A DNA stretch of 64,000 nucleotides from Georgenia faecalis (GTDB lineage Bacteria; Actinomycetota; Actinomycetes; Actinomycetales; Actinomycetaceae), in the NCBI RefSeq assembly GCF_003710105.1, contig NZ_CP033325.1, positions 2,294,001 to 2,358,000 of the forward strand. The letters run 5' to 3'. The notes under the pieces are model-generated. The model had not been told where the DNA came from, searched no databases, and was given only the letters and a program-made list of their open reading frames with translations. A program made the position numbers and the translations under genes. Positions within the stretch are counted from its first letter, which is position 1. Every line of letters begins with the position of its first letter. Shown here piece after piece: positions 45,480-54,536 of this stretch.

Positions 45480-45713
45480 TCAGCGGCGTGGCGTCCTGTC
45501 CACCTGGCCGCGGTGGCGCCAGCGCGCCGCCTCGCTCAGCTCCATCTCGGTGCACATGGCGTCCCAGACCCGCTGGGGGTCCTCCCCCTCGCGCACCGCC
45601 CGGGCGGCGCTGCGACCCGACAGCCCGGGCAGGACGAGGTCCTCGGCCAGCGAGCGGCCGTACGCCGGGCCGAAGGTCTCGTCGACCACCTGCCAGAACT
45701 CCGAGTGCTTCAC
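45480..45713 (-). CDS. DUF3046 small protein
   Basis: A 77-residue protein beginning VKHSEFWQVVDETFGPAYGRSLAEDLVL, the family pattern of DUF3046, found next to recA across actinobacteria (for example M. tuberculosis Rv2738c). No function is known. The C-terminus is basic (RWRHRGQVDRTPRR). GTG 45713 directly follows a GAGGGG run. The recA SOS box lies 17 bp beyond its stop. Confidence 0.82.
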   Translation of the reverse strand: MKHSEFWQVVDETFGPAYGRSLAEDLVLPGLSGRSAARAVREGEDPQRVWDAMCTEMELSEAARWRHRGQVDRTPRR

Positions 45714-45785
45714 CCCCTCATGATGACCGACCGGCCCGGTGCGCGTCGCGTGCGGTCGAGCCCGGCCGATGTCGCACCCCGGCGG

Positions 45786-45791
45786 CACAAT
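45786..45791 (+). promoter_or_regulatory. Leaderless -10 of lhr
   Basis: CACAAT ends 6 nt before GTG 45798, the same arrangement as at serA. No Shine-Dalgarno sequence is present. Confidence 0.5.
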
Positions 45792-45797
45792 GAGCCG

Positions 45798-48700
45798 GTG
45801 CACGCCTTCTCCCGACCCACCCGCGACTGGTTCGCGGGCGCCTTCGAGGCGCCGACGGCCGCCCAGAGCGGGGCCTGGGACGCCATCGGCGCCGGGGACC
45901 ACGCCCTGGTCGTCGCGCCCACCGGGTCGGGCAAGACGCTCGCCGCCTTCCTCTGGGCGCTCGACGAGCTGCTCGCCGGGCCCGAGGCCGAGGCCGCGGA
46001 GCGCTGCCGCGTGCTCTACGTCTCCCCGCTCAAGGCCCTGGCCGCGGACGTGGAGCGCAACCTGCGCTCCCCCCTCGTGGGGATCACGCGGACCGCCCAG
46101 GCCCTGGGCGAGCCGGTGCGGGAGGTGACGGTGGGGGTCCGCACCGGGGACACCCCGCCGGCCGAGCGGCGCCGGCTCGCGACCGCTCCCCCGGACATCC
46201 TCATCACCACCCCGGAGTCGCTCTTCCTCGTCCTCACCTCGGCGGCGGCGCGCGGGCTGCGCGGGGTCCGCACGGTCATCCTCGACGAGGTCCACGCGGT
46301 GGCCGGGACCAAGCGCGGCGCCCACCTGGCCGTCTCCCTCGAGCGCCTCGACGCCCTGCTCCCCGCCCCGGCCCAGCGCATCGGCCTGTCGGCGACGGTG
46401 CGCCCGGTGGCCGCCGTGGCCCAGTTCGTCGCCGGCGCCCGCACCCCCCAGGACGGCGGTCGGCCCGTCCGCGTCGTCCAGCCCGCGGTCGCCAAGGAGC
46501 TGCGGATCGACGTCGTCGTCCCCGTCCCCGACCTCGCCGACCTCCCCGAGCCGGCGCCCGGCCCGGGCGGGCCGGACCTGTCGGGCGACGCCGCCGGGGC
46601 GCTGCCGCGCGCCCCCCGCGCCTCGGTGTGGCCGCACGTGGAGGAGCGCGTCGTCGACCTCATCACCGCGCACCGCTCCACCATCGTCTTCGCCAACTCC
46701 CGGCGCGGCGCCGAACGGCTCGCCGCCCGGATCAACGAGATCTGGGCGGAGCGCTCGGGCGCCGCGCCGCGTGACCCCGGGGCGGCCTGGGCGGCCGCGG
46801 TCCCGGCCCAGTCGGGCACCGCGACGCCCTCGCCGGTGGGGGACATCGCCCGGGCGCACCACGGCTCGATGAGCCGCGAGGAGCGCACCCGGATCGAGTC
46901 CGCGCTCAAGGCCGGCACCCTGCCCGCCGTCGTCGCCACGTCCTCGCTCGAGCTCGGCATCGACATGGGGGCGGTCGACCTGGTGGTCCAGGTGGGCGCA
47001 CCGCCGTCGGTGGCGTCCGCGCTGCAGCGGATCGGCCGCGCCGGCCACCAGGTCGGGGCGCTGTCCCACGGCGTGGTCCTGCCGACCCACCGCGGGGACC
47101 TCCTCGCCGCCACCGTCACCTCCACGCGCGCGCAGGCCGGGCTCATCGAGGAGGTCGCCGTCCTCGCCAACCCCCTCGACGTCCTCGCCCAGCAGGTCGT
47201 CGCCATGCTCGCGGTCGAGGACCTCCCCGTCGACGAGCTGGCCGCCCGCGTCCGCCGCGCCACCCCCTTCGCCACGCTCGGCGAGCGCTCGCTCACGGCG
47301 GTGCTCGACATGCTCGCCGGCCGCTACCCCAGCGAGGACTTCGCCGAGCTGCGCCCACGCATCGTGTGGGACCGCGCCGCGGGCGTCCTGCGGGCTCGGC
47401 CCGGCGCCCTGCGCCTCGCTGCGACGAGCGGCGGCACCATCCCCGACCGCGGGCTGTACGGGGTCTTCCTCGCCCGCGGCGGGGCGGACGACGTCGCGGG
47501 CAGCCGCGGGGGCCGCCGCGTCGGCGAGCTCGACGAGGAGATGGTCTACGAGTCGCGGGTGGGCGACACGTTCACGCTGGGCTCGAGCACGTGGCGGATC
47601 GAGGACATCACCCCGGACCGGGTCCTCGTCTCCCCCGCCGCCGGCCTGCCCGGCCGGCTGCCGTTCTGGAAGGGCGACTCCCCCGACCGGCCGTTCGAGC
47701 TCGGCCGCGCCCTGGGCACGCTCGTGCGGGAGGTCGCGGCCCTGGACGCCCCCGAGGCGCACGCCCGTCTCGCCACCGGCGGGCTGGACGAGTGGGCGCG
47801 CGACAACCTCCTCGCCTACCTCGAGGAGCAGCGGGCGGCCACGGGCCGCCTCAGCGACGACCGGACCATCGTCGTCGAGCGGTTCCGCGACGAGATCGGC
47901 GACTGGCGGGTGGTCGTCCACTCCCCCTTCGGCGGCCGGGTGCACGCGCCGTGGGCCCTCGTGCTCGCCGCGCGGCTGCGCGACCGCCTCGGCATGGACG
48001 TCTCCGCGATGCACGCCGACGACGGCATCGTCCTGCGCCTGCCCGACGTCGGGCCGGGCGAGCTCGCCGTCGACACCGCCGACCTGCTCCTGGAGCCGGA
48101 GGACGTCGCGGGCGAGGTGGTCCGCTCCCTCGCCGGCTCCGCGCACTTCGCCGCCCGGTTCCGGGAGGCGGCTGCGCGCTCGCTCCTGCTCCCCCGGCGG
48201 CGCCCGGACCGGCGCCAGCCGCTGTGGCAGCAGCGCCACCGCGCAGCCCAGCTGCTCTCGGTGGCGGCCGACCACCCCGAGTTCCCCGTCGTCCTCGAGG
48301 CGGTGCGCGAGTGCCTCCAGGACGACTTCGACACCCCGGCGCTCACCACGGTCATGGCCGACGTCGCGGCCCGGCGGGTGCGCGTCGTCGAGGTGGAGAC
48401 GCCCTCCCCCTCGCCCTTCGCCCGTTCGCTGCTCTTCGGCTACGCCGGGCAGTTCCTCTACGACGGCGACGCCCCGCTCGCCGAGCGGCGTGCCGCCGCG
48501 CTCACCCTCGACCCGGCGCTCCTCGCCGAGCTCGTCGGCGAGGGCCTGGGCGACCTCGCCGACCTCCTCGACCCGGACGCCGCCGCGGAGGTCGAGGCCG
48601 AGGTCGGCCTGCGCACCCACCCGGCCGCCGATGCCGAGGCGCTGGCGGACCTCGTCCGCCGGCTCGGGCCCGTCACCACCGACGCGCTCGCCCAGCGGGC

Positions 48701-50447
48701 CGCCGACCCTGCGGCCGTCCCCGGCTGGCTCGCCGCCCTGGAGGCGCAGCGCCGGGCGCTGCCGGTGCGCGTCGCCGGGCAGCAGCGCTGGATCGTCCCG
48801 GAGGACGCCGCCCGGCTGCGTGACGGGCTGGGAACCGCGCTGCCCGTCGGCCTGCCCGAGGCCGTCCTCGCGCCCGTGCCCGACCCGCTGGGCGACCTGG
48901 TGCGCCGCTACGCCCGGACCCACGGGCCCTTCGAGGCGGCCGACGTCGCCGCGCACCTCGGCGTCGGGGTCGCCGCCCTCGCCCCGGTCCTCGAGCGGCT
49001 CCTGGCGGCGGGCACGCTCGTCGGGGGCCGCCTCAGCCGCACGGCCGACCTGTGCGACGCCGACGTGCTGCGGCGCATCCGGCGCCGGTCCCTCGCCCGC
49101 CTGCGGGCCGACGTGGAGCCCGTGCCGGCCGCCGCCCTGGGCGCCTTCCTCCCGGCGTGGCAGCAGGTGGGCAGCGCCGACGCGGGCGTGGCCGGCGTGA
49201 TCGACCAGCTCGCCGGGGCCCGCGTGCCCGCCTCCGCCCTGGAGGCCCTCGTCCTCCCCGGCCGGGTGCGCGGCTACTCCCCCGCAGCGCTGGACGCGCT
49301 CACGGCGGCCGGGGAGGTGCTCTGGTGCGGCGCCGGTGCCCTGCCGGGCGTCGACGGGTTCGTCGCGCTCGCCCCGGCGGACGCCCCCGAGCTGCTGCCG
49401 GTCCCGGAGAAGGTGCCCGACGGCGACGTTCCCGCCGCCCTGCTCGTCGCGCTCGCCGACGGCGGCGGGCGGTTCTTCCGTGACCTCGTCGCCACCTGCC
49501 GGGAGAGCCTCGGCGCGGACCTGGCCGCCGCGTCCGTGCTCGACGGCCTGTGGGAGCTCGTCTGGTCCGGGCACCTCACCAACGACACGCTCGCCCCCGT
49601 CCGGGCCCGCCTCGGCGCGGGGCGCCCCACCCACGCGTCGCGGCGCCCGCCGCCGCGGGCGCGCGGGGCGCTCTCCCGGCGCCGGATGCTCGTCGCCGCC
49701 GCGGGCGGCGTGCCGGACGTCCTCGCGCCGCCGTCGGCGGCGGGCCGCTGGTCCCTCCTCCCCCCGCGGGACGCCGCCGCGACGGCCCGCAGCCTCGCCC
49801 AGGTGGCGGCCCTCCTCGAGCGGCACGGCGTCCTCACCCGCGGGGCGGCGGGGCTCGACGAGGTGCCGGGCGGCTTCGGGGCCGCCTACCGCGTCCTCGC
49901 ACGCCTGGAGGAGGCCGGCAAGGTGCGCCGGGGGTACTTCGTCGAGGGCCTGGGCGCCGCGCAGTTCGCCCTGCCCGAGTGCGTGGACCTCCTGCGGGAG
50001 GCGGCCGCGGGCCTGCGGACGGACGAGCCGGCCCGTCCCGCCGGCCGGACGCGGCCGCCGGGCGCGCTGCTCCTGGCGGCGACCGACCCGGCGAACCCCT
50101 ACGGCGCGGCGTTGCCGTGGCCCCCCTCCGCGGAGGGCGCACGCCCCCGACGGGCCTCGGGCGCCGTCGTCGTCCTCGTCGACGGGGTGCTGGCGCTCCA
50201 CGTCGAGCGCGGCGGGCGGACGCTCACGTCCTTCACCACCGAGGACGCCGTCCTCGGGGCCGCGGCGACCGAGCTCGCTCGGCACGCCGCCACCGGCGAC
50301 CTGGGGCGCCTCACCGTGCAGCGGGTCGACGGCGGCCCGGCCCTGGGCTCGACGTCGCCGGCCGCCGCCGCGCTGGCCGCGGCCGGCTTCGGCGCCACCC
50401 CCCGTGGGCTCCGGCTGCGCCCGAGGAGCGCCGGTGCCCGAGGGTGA
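45798..50447 (+). CDS. lhr: Lhr-type superfamily 2 DNA helicase
   Basis: Large ATP-dependent 3'-5' helicase of 1549 residues that favours RNA-DNA hybrids. The N-terminal RecA-like domains have Walker A APTGSGKT, the DEVH box LDEVHAVAGTKRG, SATVRP and the RecA2 motif IDMGAVDLVVQVGAPPSVASALQRIGRAGHQVG. Long winged-helix and beta-barrel regions and an actinobacterial C-terminal domain follow. The length matches mycobacterial Lhr (about 1500). The 3' end overlaps nei by 14 bp, as in the mycobacterial lhr-nei pair, suggesting a joint repair role. A long minus-strand open frame here is a GC shadow. Confidence 0.93.
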   Translation: MHAFSRPTRDWFAGAFEAPTAAQSGAWDAIGAGDHALVVAPTGSGKTLAAFLWALDELLAGPEAEAAERCRVLYVSPLKALAADVERNLRSPLVGITRTAQALGEPVREVTVGVRTGDTPPAERRRLATAPPDILITTPESLFLVLTSAAARGLRGVRTVILDEVHAVAGTKRGAHLAVSLERLDALLPAPAQRIGLSATVRPVAAVAQFVAGARTPQDGGRPVRVVQPAVAKELRIDVVVPVPDLADLPEPAPGPGGPDLSGDAAGALPRAPRASVWPHVEERVVDLITAHRSTIVFANSRRGAERLAARINEIWAERSGAAPRDPGAAWAAAVPAQSGTATPSPVGDIARAHHGSMSREERTRIESALKAGTLPAVVATSSLELGIDMGAVDLVVQVGAPPSVASALQRIGRAGHQVGALSHGVVLPTHRGDLLAATVTSTRAQAGLIEEVAVLANPLDVLAQQVVAMLAVEDLPVDELAARVRRATPFATLGERSLTAVLDMLAGRYPSEDFAELRPRIVWDRAAGVLRARPGALRLAATSGGTIPDRGLYGVFLARGGADDVAGSRGGRRVGELDEEMVYESRVGDTFTLGSSTWRIEDITPDRVLVSPAAGLPGRLPFWKGDSPDRPFELGRALGTLVREVAALDAPEAHARLATGGLDEWARDNLLAYLEEQRAATGRLSDDRTIVVERFRDEIGDWRVVVHSPFGGRVHAPWALVLAARLRDRLGMDVSAMHADDGIVLRLPDVGPGELAVDTADLLLEPEDVAGEVVRSLAGSAHFAARFREAAARSLLLPRRRPDRRQPLWQQRHRAAQLLSVAADHPEFPVVLEAVRECLQDDFDTPALTTVMADVAARRVRVVEVETPSPSPFARSLLFGYAGQFLYDGDAPLAERRAAALTLDPALLAELVGEGLGDLADLLDPDAAAEVEAEVGLRTHPAADAEALADLVRRLGPVTTDALAQRAADPAAVPGWLAALEAQRRALPVRVAGQQRWIVPEDAARLRDGLGTALPVGLPEAVLAPVPDPLGDLVRRYARTHGPFEAADVAAHLGVGVAALAPVLERLLAAGTLVGGRLSRTADLCDADVLRRIRRRSLARLRADVEPVPAAALGAFLPAWQQVGSADAGVAGVIDQLAGARVPASALEALVLPGRVRGYSPAALDALTAAGEVLWCGAGALPGVDGFVALAPADAPELLPVPEKVPDGDVPAALLVALADGGGRFFRDLVATCRESLGADLAAASVLDGLWELVWSGHLTNDTLAPVRARLGAGRPTHASRRPPPRARGALSRRRMLVAAAGGVPDVLAPPSAAGRWSLLPPRDAAATARSLAQVAALLERHGVLTRGAAGLDEVPGGFGAAYRVLARLEEAGKVRRGYFVEGLGAAQFALPECVDLLREAAAGLRTDEPARPAGRTRPPGALLLAATDPANPYGAALPWPPSAEGARPRRASGAVVVLVDGVLALHVERGGRTLTSFTTEDAVLGAAATELARHAATGDLGRLTVQRVDGGPALGSTSPAAAALAAAGFGATPRGLRLRPRSAGARG

Positions 50448-51225
50448 CGTCGTCCTGCGGACCGCGCGGCGCCTCGACGCGGCCCTGTCGGGCCAGGCAC
50501 TCGTGCGCGGCGAGCTGCGGTGGGCGGACCTCGGCGGCGTGGACCTCGCCGGGGCGCGGGTGAGCGGCACGAGCGCCGTCGGCAAGCACCTCCTCACCCG
50601 GCTGGAGGACGGCCGCACCCTGCACACCCACCTGCGGATGGACGGCTTCTGGCGCGTCTACCGCGCCGGCACCGAGCGCGGCGCCGACCGCTCGGTCAAG
50701 GCCCGGGTCGTGCTCGGTACGGAGCGGTGGACCTGCGTGGGCTACCTCCTGGGCATGGTCGACCTCGTGCGCACGCGGGACGAGGGCCGCGTCGTCGGCC
50801 ACCTCGGGCCGGACGTCCTCGCCCCGGACCTCGACGTCGCGGCGGCCGGGGCCCGCATCCCGGCGCAGGGGCCGCGCGGGATCGGGGAGGTCCTCCTCGA
50901 CCAGCGCGTCGTCGCGGGCCTGGGGACCATCTACCTCGCCGAGACGCTGTGGGCGCACGGCGTGTGGCCGTGGACCCCGGCGGCCGACGTCGACGGCGCC
51001 GCGCTGGTGGCGACGGCGCGCCGGCTCATGCAGCGCTCGGTCGCGGCGTCGTTGCCCACCGCGACCGGGGACCCGCGCCGGGGCACCCACGTCCACGGCC
51101 GTGAGGGGCGCGGCTGCCCCCGCTGCCGGACGCCGATCGTGCGTTCCCGGGTGGGCGTGGCGCCCCTCGACCGCCCGGTGTTCTGGTGCCCCCGCTGCCA
51201 GCCGGCGCCGTCGTCGTCGTCCTAG
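50434..51225 (+). CDS. nei: Endonuclease VIII-like DNA glycosylase (Nei2)
   Basis: Base-excision glycosylase/AP lyase of the Fpg/Nei family, 263 residues. After removal of the initiator, Pro2 is the catalytic nucleophile and Glu3 the acid (VPEGDVVLRTARRL). The H2TH region is GIGEVLLDQRVVAGLGTIYLAETLW, and a C-terminal zinc finger has pattern C-x2-C-x20-C-x2-C. It probably removes oxidised pyrimidines. GTG 50434 lies inside the end of lhr. A strong hairpin follows. Confidence 0.92.
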   Translation: MPEGDVVLRTARRLDAALSGQALVRGELRWADLGGVDLAGARVSGTSAVGKHLLTRLEDGRTLHTHLRMDGFWRVYRAGTERGADRSVKARVVLGTERWTCVGYLLGMVDLVRTRDEGRVVGHLGPDVLAPDLDVAAAGARIPAQGPRGIGEVLLDQRVVAGLGTIYLAETLWAHGVWPWTPAADVDGAALVATARRLMQRSVAASLPTATGDPRRGTHVHGREGRGCPRCRTPIVRSRVGVAPLDRPVFWCPRCQPAPSSSS

Positions 51226-51262
51226 CGCGCCGTCTTCCTGGGCGTGCCTGCGGCCCGGGACG

Positions 51263-51301
51263 ACCTCGTCCCGCACCCCACGCGGGGGTACGGGACGAGG
51301 T
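51263..51301. terminator. Bidirectional hairpin terminator
   Basis: ACCTCGTCCCG (51263-51273) pairs with CGGGACGAGGT (51291-51301). An inner ACCCC/GGGGT stem continues past one mismatch to a 5-nt loop. It lies between the convergent nei and clgR genes. Confidence 0.78.
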
Positions 51302-51321
51302 GTCGTGCTGGGAGGGGCGGG

Positions 51322-51636
51322 TCAGGCGACGCCGACGAGGCCGGACTTGCGCCGGACGGCGTGCGTGAACTCGTCCGGCACCGTGTCGGGGACGTGGACG
51401 CCCTCGGCGAGGGCGACGCGGTCGCTCACCTGGCGCAGGACGACCGACATCGGAACGTCGAGCGCGGTGCAGATCGAGGCGAGGAGCTCGGAGGAGGCCT
51501 CCTTCTGGCCTCGCTCGACCTCGCTGAGGTAACCGAGGGAGACGCGCGCGGAGGACGACACCTCGCGCAGGGTCCGGCCCTGCCGCTGGCGGGCACCACG
51601 GAGGACGTCGCCGATCTCGCGCCGGAGCAGCACCAT
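51322..51636 (-). CDS. clgR: XRE-family regulator ClgR
   Basis: Helix-turn-helix activator of Clp protease and other proteostasis genes in actinobacteria. The 104-residue protein has an HTH over about 6-62 ([45 protein letters not shown]), and the length and position beside pgsA/cinA match ClgR. The protein ends GLVGVA, a small hydrophobic terminus like the degrons by which ClgR is itself destroyed by ClpP. AGGAGGAA lies about 6-7 nt before ATG 51636, and TACGGT (51678-51673) may be its -10. Confidence 0.9.
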   Translation of the reverse strand: MVLLRREIGDVLRGARQRQGRTLREVSSSARVSLGYLSEVERGQKEASSELLASICTALDVPMSVVLRQVSDRVALAEGVHVPDTVPDEFTHAVRRKSGLVGVA

Positions 51637-51705
51637 GGGACGTTCCTCCTCTCGCGCCGCTGGTTGTGGCCTACCGTACCCCGCTGGTGTCGTTGCGCGC
51701 GGGCG

Positions 51706-51727
51706 GGGACGCCCGTCGGGGCGTCCC
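51706..51727 (-). terminator. Hairpin terminator after cinA
   Basis: A perfect 9-bp stem GGGACGCCC / GGGCGTCCC with a 4-nt loop lies 43 nt after the cinA stop and ahead of the clgR promoter, so clgR is probably a separate transcript. Confidence 0.6.
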
Positions 51728-51770
51728 AGAGGTCGCGCAGGAGTGCGACTGGTGATCTGGTGTGTGGTCA

Positions 51771-52286
51771 TCACTGACGAGAACGCCCCGGTACGCGCAG
51801 ATGTTCCCCGTCGGCGAGGAGGCCGGCGAGCAGCGCCAGCGCGGCGTCCCCGCTCGCGCGACGCACCAGCGGGCGGGTCCCGGCGAGGGCGAGCCGGCGC
51901 ACCCGGACCACCCCGGGCGCACAGGCGGCGACGTAGACCGTGCCCGCCGCGGCGCCGTCGGCCGGGCCGGGCCCGGCCACCCCCGTGGTCGCGACGGCGT
52001 GGTCGGCCCCCAGGCGGCGGGCGGCGCCCTGGGCCATCTGCGCCGCCACCCGGGCGTCCACCGGCCCGGCCGCGGCGAGCAGGTCCGCGTCGACGCCGAG
52101 GAGCTCCGCCTTGAGGTCCGTGGCGTAGGGGACCACCCCGCCGCGCAGCACGGCCGAGGCGCCGGGGACCGCGACGAGGCGCGCGGTGACGTCCCCGCCG
52201 GTGAGCGACTCGGCGAGGGCGAGGGTGCCGCCGCGGGCCGCGAGCGCCGCGAGCACCCGCTCGGTGACCGGGCGCGGCGGGGCCAT
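51771..52286 (-). CDS. CinA C-terminal domain protein (NMN amidohydrolase, PncC-type)
   Basis: A 171-residue protein made only of the CinA C-terminal domain, which deamidates nicotinamide mononucleotide in pyridine-nucleotide recycling. Family motifs are [40 protein letters not shown] and [13 protein letters not shown]. The N-terminal molybdopterin-like domain of full CinA is absent, as is usual in actinobacteria. ATG 52286 lies 8 nt after the pgsA stop, so the pair is one operon. Confidence 0.9.
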   Translation of the reverse strand: MAPPRPVTERVLAALAARGGTLALAESLTGGDVTARLVAVPGASAVLRGGVVPYATDLKAELLGVDADLLAAAGPVDARVAAQMAQGAARRLGADHAVATTGVAGPGPADGAAAGTVYVAACAPGVVRVRRLALAGTRPLVRRASGDAALALLAGLLADGEHLRVPGRSRQ

Positions 52287-52294
52287 GCGCGGCG

Positions 52295-52894
52295 TCAGTG
52301 CCCGGCGGGGACGCGCGCGAGCCGCCAGGCGCGCACGACGTAGTCGAGGCCGGTGAGGACGGTGACGGCGAGCGCGAGCACGAGGGCGACCGTGGTGAGG
52401 ACACCCATGACGCCGGCGGCCGCGGCCGGCAGGAACGCGTCCCACGGGACGAGCAGGCCGACGATGAAGACCACCTGGAGCACCGTCTTGATCTTGCCCC
52501 CCTGCGACGCGGCGATCACCGAGCGCCGGATCATGAGGAACCGCAGCGCCGTGATGCCGAGCTCCCGGACGATGACGACGACCGTGATCCACCAGGCCAG
52601 GTCGCCCTGCGCGGAGAGCAGGACGAGCGCCGTGAGCACGAGCGCCTTGTCCGCGATGGGGTCCGCCACCTTGCCGAACGTCGTCACCAGCCCCCGGCTG
52701 CGCGCGATGTGACCGTCGAGCTTGTCGGTCGCGGCCGCGAGGAGGAAGACCCCGGCGGCGGCGAACCGCGCGGGCACGGAGTCGGCGAGCATGAGGACGG
52801 CAAAGACCGGCACCAGGGCCACGCGGGCCATCGTGATGATGTTCGCGAGGTTCCAGACGGGCGCCGGGGCGGCCGGGGCAGCTTCGGGGGGCAC
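52295..52894 (-). CDS. pgsA: CDP-diacylglycerol--glycerol-3-phosphate phosphatidyltransferase
   Basis: Membrane enzyme making phosphatidylglycerophosphate from CDP-diacylglycerol. The 199-residue protein has about five or six membrane helices. The complete CDP-alcohol phosphotransferase motif D-G-x2-A-R-x8-G-x3-D-x3-D is seen in [24 protein letters not shown] chose GTG 52894 because TACGCT ends 6 nt before it, as at other leaderless starts here. The substrate (glycerol-3-phosphate versus inositol phosphate) is inferred from synteny with pgsA3. Confidence 0.9.
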   Translation of the reverse strand: MPPEAAPAAPAPVWNLANIITMARVALVPVFAVLMLADSVPARFAAAGVFLLAAATDKLDGHIARSRGLVTTFGKVADPIADKALVLTALVLLSAQGDLAWWITVVVIVRELGITALRFLMIRRSVIAASQGGKIKTVLQVVFIVGLLVPWDAFLPAAAAGVMGVLTTVALVLALAVTVLTGLDYVVRAWRLARVPAGH

Positions 52895-52900
52895 GAGCCC

Positions 52901-52906
52901 AGCGTA
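52901..52906 (-). promoter_or_regulatory. Leaderless -10 of pgsA
   Basis: On the minus strand TACGCT ends 6 nt before GTG 52894. Confidence 0.5.
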
Positions 52907-52945
52907 GGGTCCTCGCGCCTGCACGGTCGCCCGCACGGGCACCGC

Positions 52946-52951
52946 TACGGT
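52946..52951 (+). promoter_or_regulatory. Leaderless -10 of the CapA-like gene
   Basis: TACGGT ends 7 nt before ATG 52959. The two divergent -10 elements here are only 39 bp apart, so their upstream promoter parts overlap. Confidence 0.5.
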
Positions 52952-52958
52952 GTGGCCC

Positions 52959-54302
52959 ATGGCACGCCACGCGCTGCCGGCGCGACGACGCGTGCTGGCC
53001 CCGGTCCTCGGCGTCCTCCTCGCCGCCGTGGTCCTCGCCGTCCTCGCGTGGCGCCCGTGGCTCGAGGCGGAGACGCCGCTGCCCGCCACGAGCCCCGGCG
53101 CCACCAGCGCGCCCAGCGCGCCCAGCTCCCCCGACCCGTCGCCGGCAGCGCCGTCGCCGGCAGCGCCCTCGCCGGCAGCGCCCTCGCCGAGCGCCACGCC
53201 GTCGCCCCCCACGCCGGCGGTCTTCACCGTCCTCGGGGGCGGGGACGTGCTGCCGCACGCCACGGTGATCCGCACCGCCGCGACCGGTGACGGCTACGAC
53301 TTCGTGCCCCTCATGGAGCCCGTCGCCCCGTTCACCCGCGGGGCGGACCTGGCCCTGTGCAACCTCGAGGTGCCGCTCGCCCCGCCCGGGACGCAGCCCA
53401 GCGGGTACCCGATGTTCGGGGCGCCCACGGAGCTCGTCGCCGACCTGGCGCGGCTCGGCTGGGACGGGTGCTCCACGAGCACCAACCACAGCCTCGACCG
53501 CGGCCTCCCGGGCCTGGTGCACACCCTCGACGCCCTCGACGCCGCCGGGCTCGGGCACGTGGGCACCGCCCGCACGCCGGCCGAGGCCGACCGCCCGCAG
53601 CTCTACCGCCTCGATCGCGCGGGCCAGACGGTCACCGTCGCCCACCTCGGGGCGACGTACGGCACCAACGGGATCCCCGTGCCGGCCGCGGCCCCCTGGG
53701 CCGTCACCCTCATCGACGTCGACGGCCTCGTCGCCCGCGCGGCGGCCGCACGCGCGGACGGTGCGGACCTCGTCATCGTCTCCGTGCACTGCTGCAGCGA
53801 GTACCAGGGCCAGCCTGCGCCGCAGCAGGTGGAGATCGCCGAGGCGCTCGCCGCGTCCGGCGAGGTGGACCTCGTCCTCGGCCACCACGCCCACGTGCCG
53901 CAGCCGGTCGCCCGGCTGGAGGGCGGCCCCGGCGGGCGGGGGATGTGGGTCGCCTACGGCCTCGGCAACCTCATCTCGAACCAGGACGAGCGGTGCTGCG
54001 TGCCGCAGACGGCGACGGGCCTGCTCGCGACGGCGACCGTCGTCAAGCCGGCCGACGGGCCGGCCCGGGTGGACGCCGTGGAGTGGACGGCGGTCACGGT
54101 GGACCGGGTCGGCGCGCAGCGCCTCTACGTCCTGGCGGACCTGCTCGCCGGGGCGCGCCCGGAGCTCCTCACCCTGGGTGCGGACCAGCTGACCGACCGG
54201 TACCGGGGCGTGCTCGACGTCGTCGGGACCGACGCCCCCGAGCGGACGGCCCCGCCGGTCCCCACCGGGCCGGCGCCGCTCGTGGTGCCGCGCGCGGGCT
54301 GA
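52959..54302 (+). CDS. CapA-like membrane-anchored metallophosphatase-fold protein
   Basis: A 447-residue protein. The N-terminal membrane anchor spans about 12-31. A Pro/Ala/Ser spacer (about 40-87) includes three exact PSPAA-type repeats, and a CapA/PGA-synthesis domain begins at VFTVLGGGDVLPHATV. It has CNLEVPLAP, STNHSLDRGLPGLVHTLDAL, VSVHCCSEYQ, LGHHAHVPQPV and YGLGNLISN, the expected family sequence. CapA relatives act in poly-gamma-glutamate capsule assembly, but no capB or capC is nearby, so a role in another surface polymer is possible. Divergent from pgsA with a leaderless-type promoter. Confidence 0.85.
   Translation: MARHALPARRRVLAPVLGVLLAAVVLAVLAWRPWLEAETPLPATSPGATSAPSAPSSPDPSPAAPSPAAPSPAAPSPSATPSPPTPAVFTVLGGGDVLPHATVIRTAATGDGYDFVPLMEPVAPFTRGADLALCNLEVPLAPPGTQPSGYPMFGAPTELVADLARLGWDGCSTSTNHSLDRGLPGLVHTLDALDAAGLGHVGTARTPAEADRPQLYRLDRAGQTVTVAHLGATYGTNGIPVPAAAPWAVTLIDVDGLVARAAAARADGADLVIVSVHCCSEYQGQPAPQQVEIAEALAASGEVDLVLGHHAHVPQPVARLEGGPGGRGMWVAYGLGNLISNQDERCCVPQTATGLLATATVVKPADGPARVDAVEWTAVTVDRVGAQRLYVLADLLAGARPELLTLGADQLTDRYRGVLDVVGTDAPERTAPPVPTGPAPLVVPRAG
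53141..53185 (+). repeat. Three 15-bp tandem repeats inside the capA-like gene
   Basis: GCCGGCAGCGCCSTC occurs three times in tandem (copy 1 has G, copies 2 and 3 have C at the variable base), coding the Pro/Ala/Ser spacer. Length change by slippage would stay in frame. Confidence 0.85.
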
Positions 54303-54536
54303 TCCCCACCGCTGCCCGTGAGCGCTCGGCGTCTACCTGACGCCCGCTTTTCAATACATATGTCTCCGAATCTGGCACGACATGCCCTGAGACCTGCATT
54401 ACCCTCGACGTCGTGGGCGGTCGTAGCGGTCCCGCGCTGCTCGGCCCACGCGGCCCGCGTCCTCGTCGCTGAGGACCTGCGCCATCGTCGCCGCTCCCCC
54501 TCCGGCAGGCGACGTCCCGATCGATCGAGGTGCCTG

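Noticed and set aside
45480-50627. A 1715-codon open frame on the minus strand opposite lhr
   Set aside because: Composition artefact of high-GC coding DNA. Its product is Arg/Gly/Ala/Glu-rich with no domain, while the plus strand carries complete Lhr and Nei motifs. Only its last 77 codons (DUF3046) are real.
51637-51705. ClgR autoregulatory box upstream of clgR
   Set aside because: CGC/GCG words are frequent here by composition. No pair had the right spacing and symmetry to claim a site.
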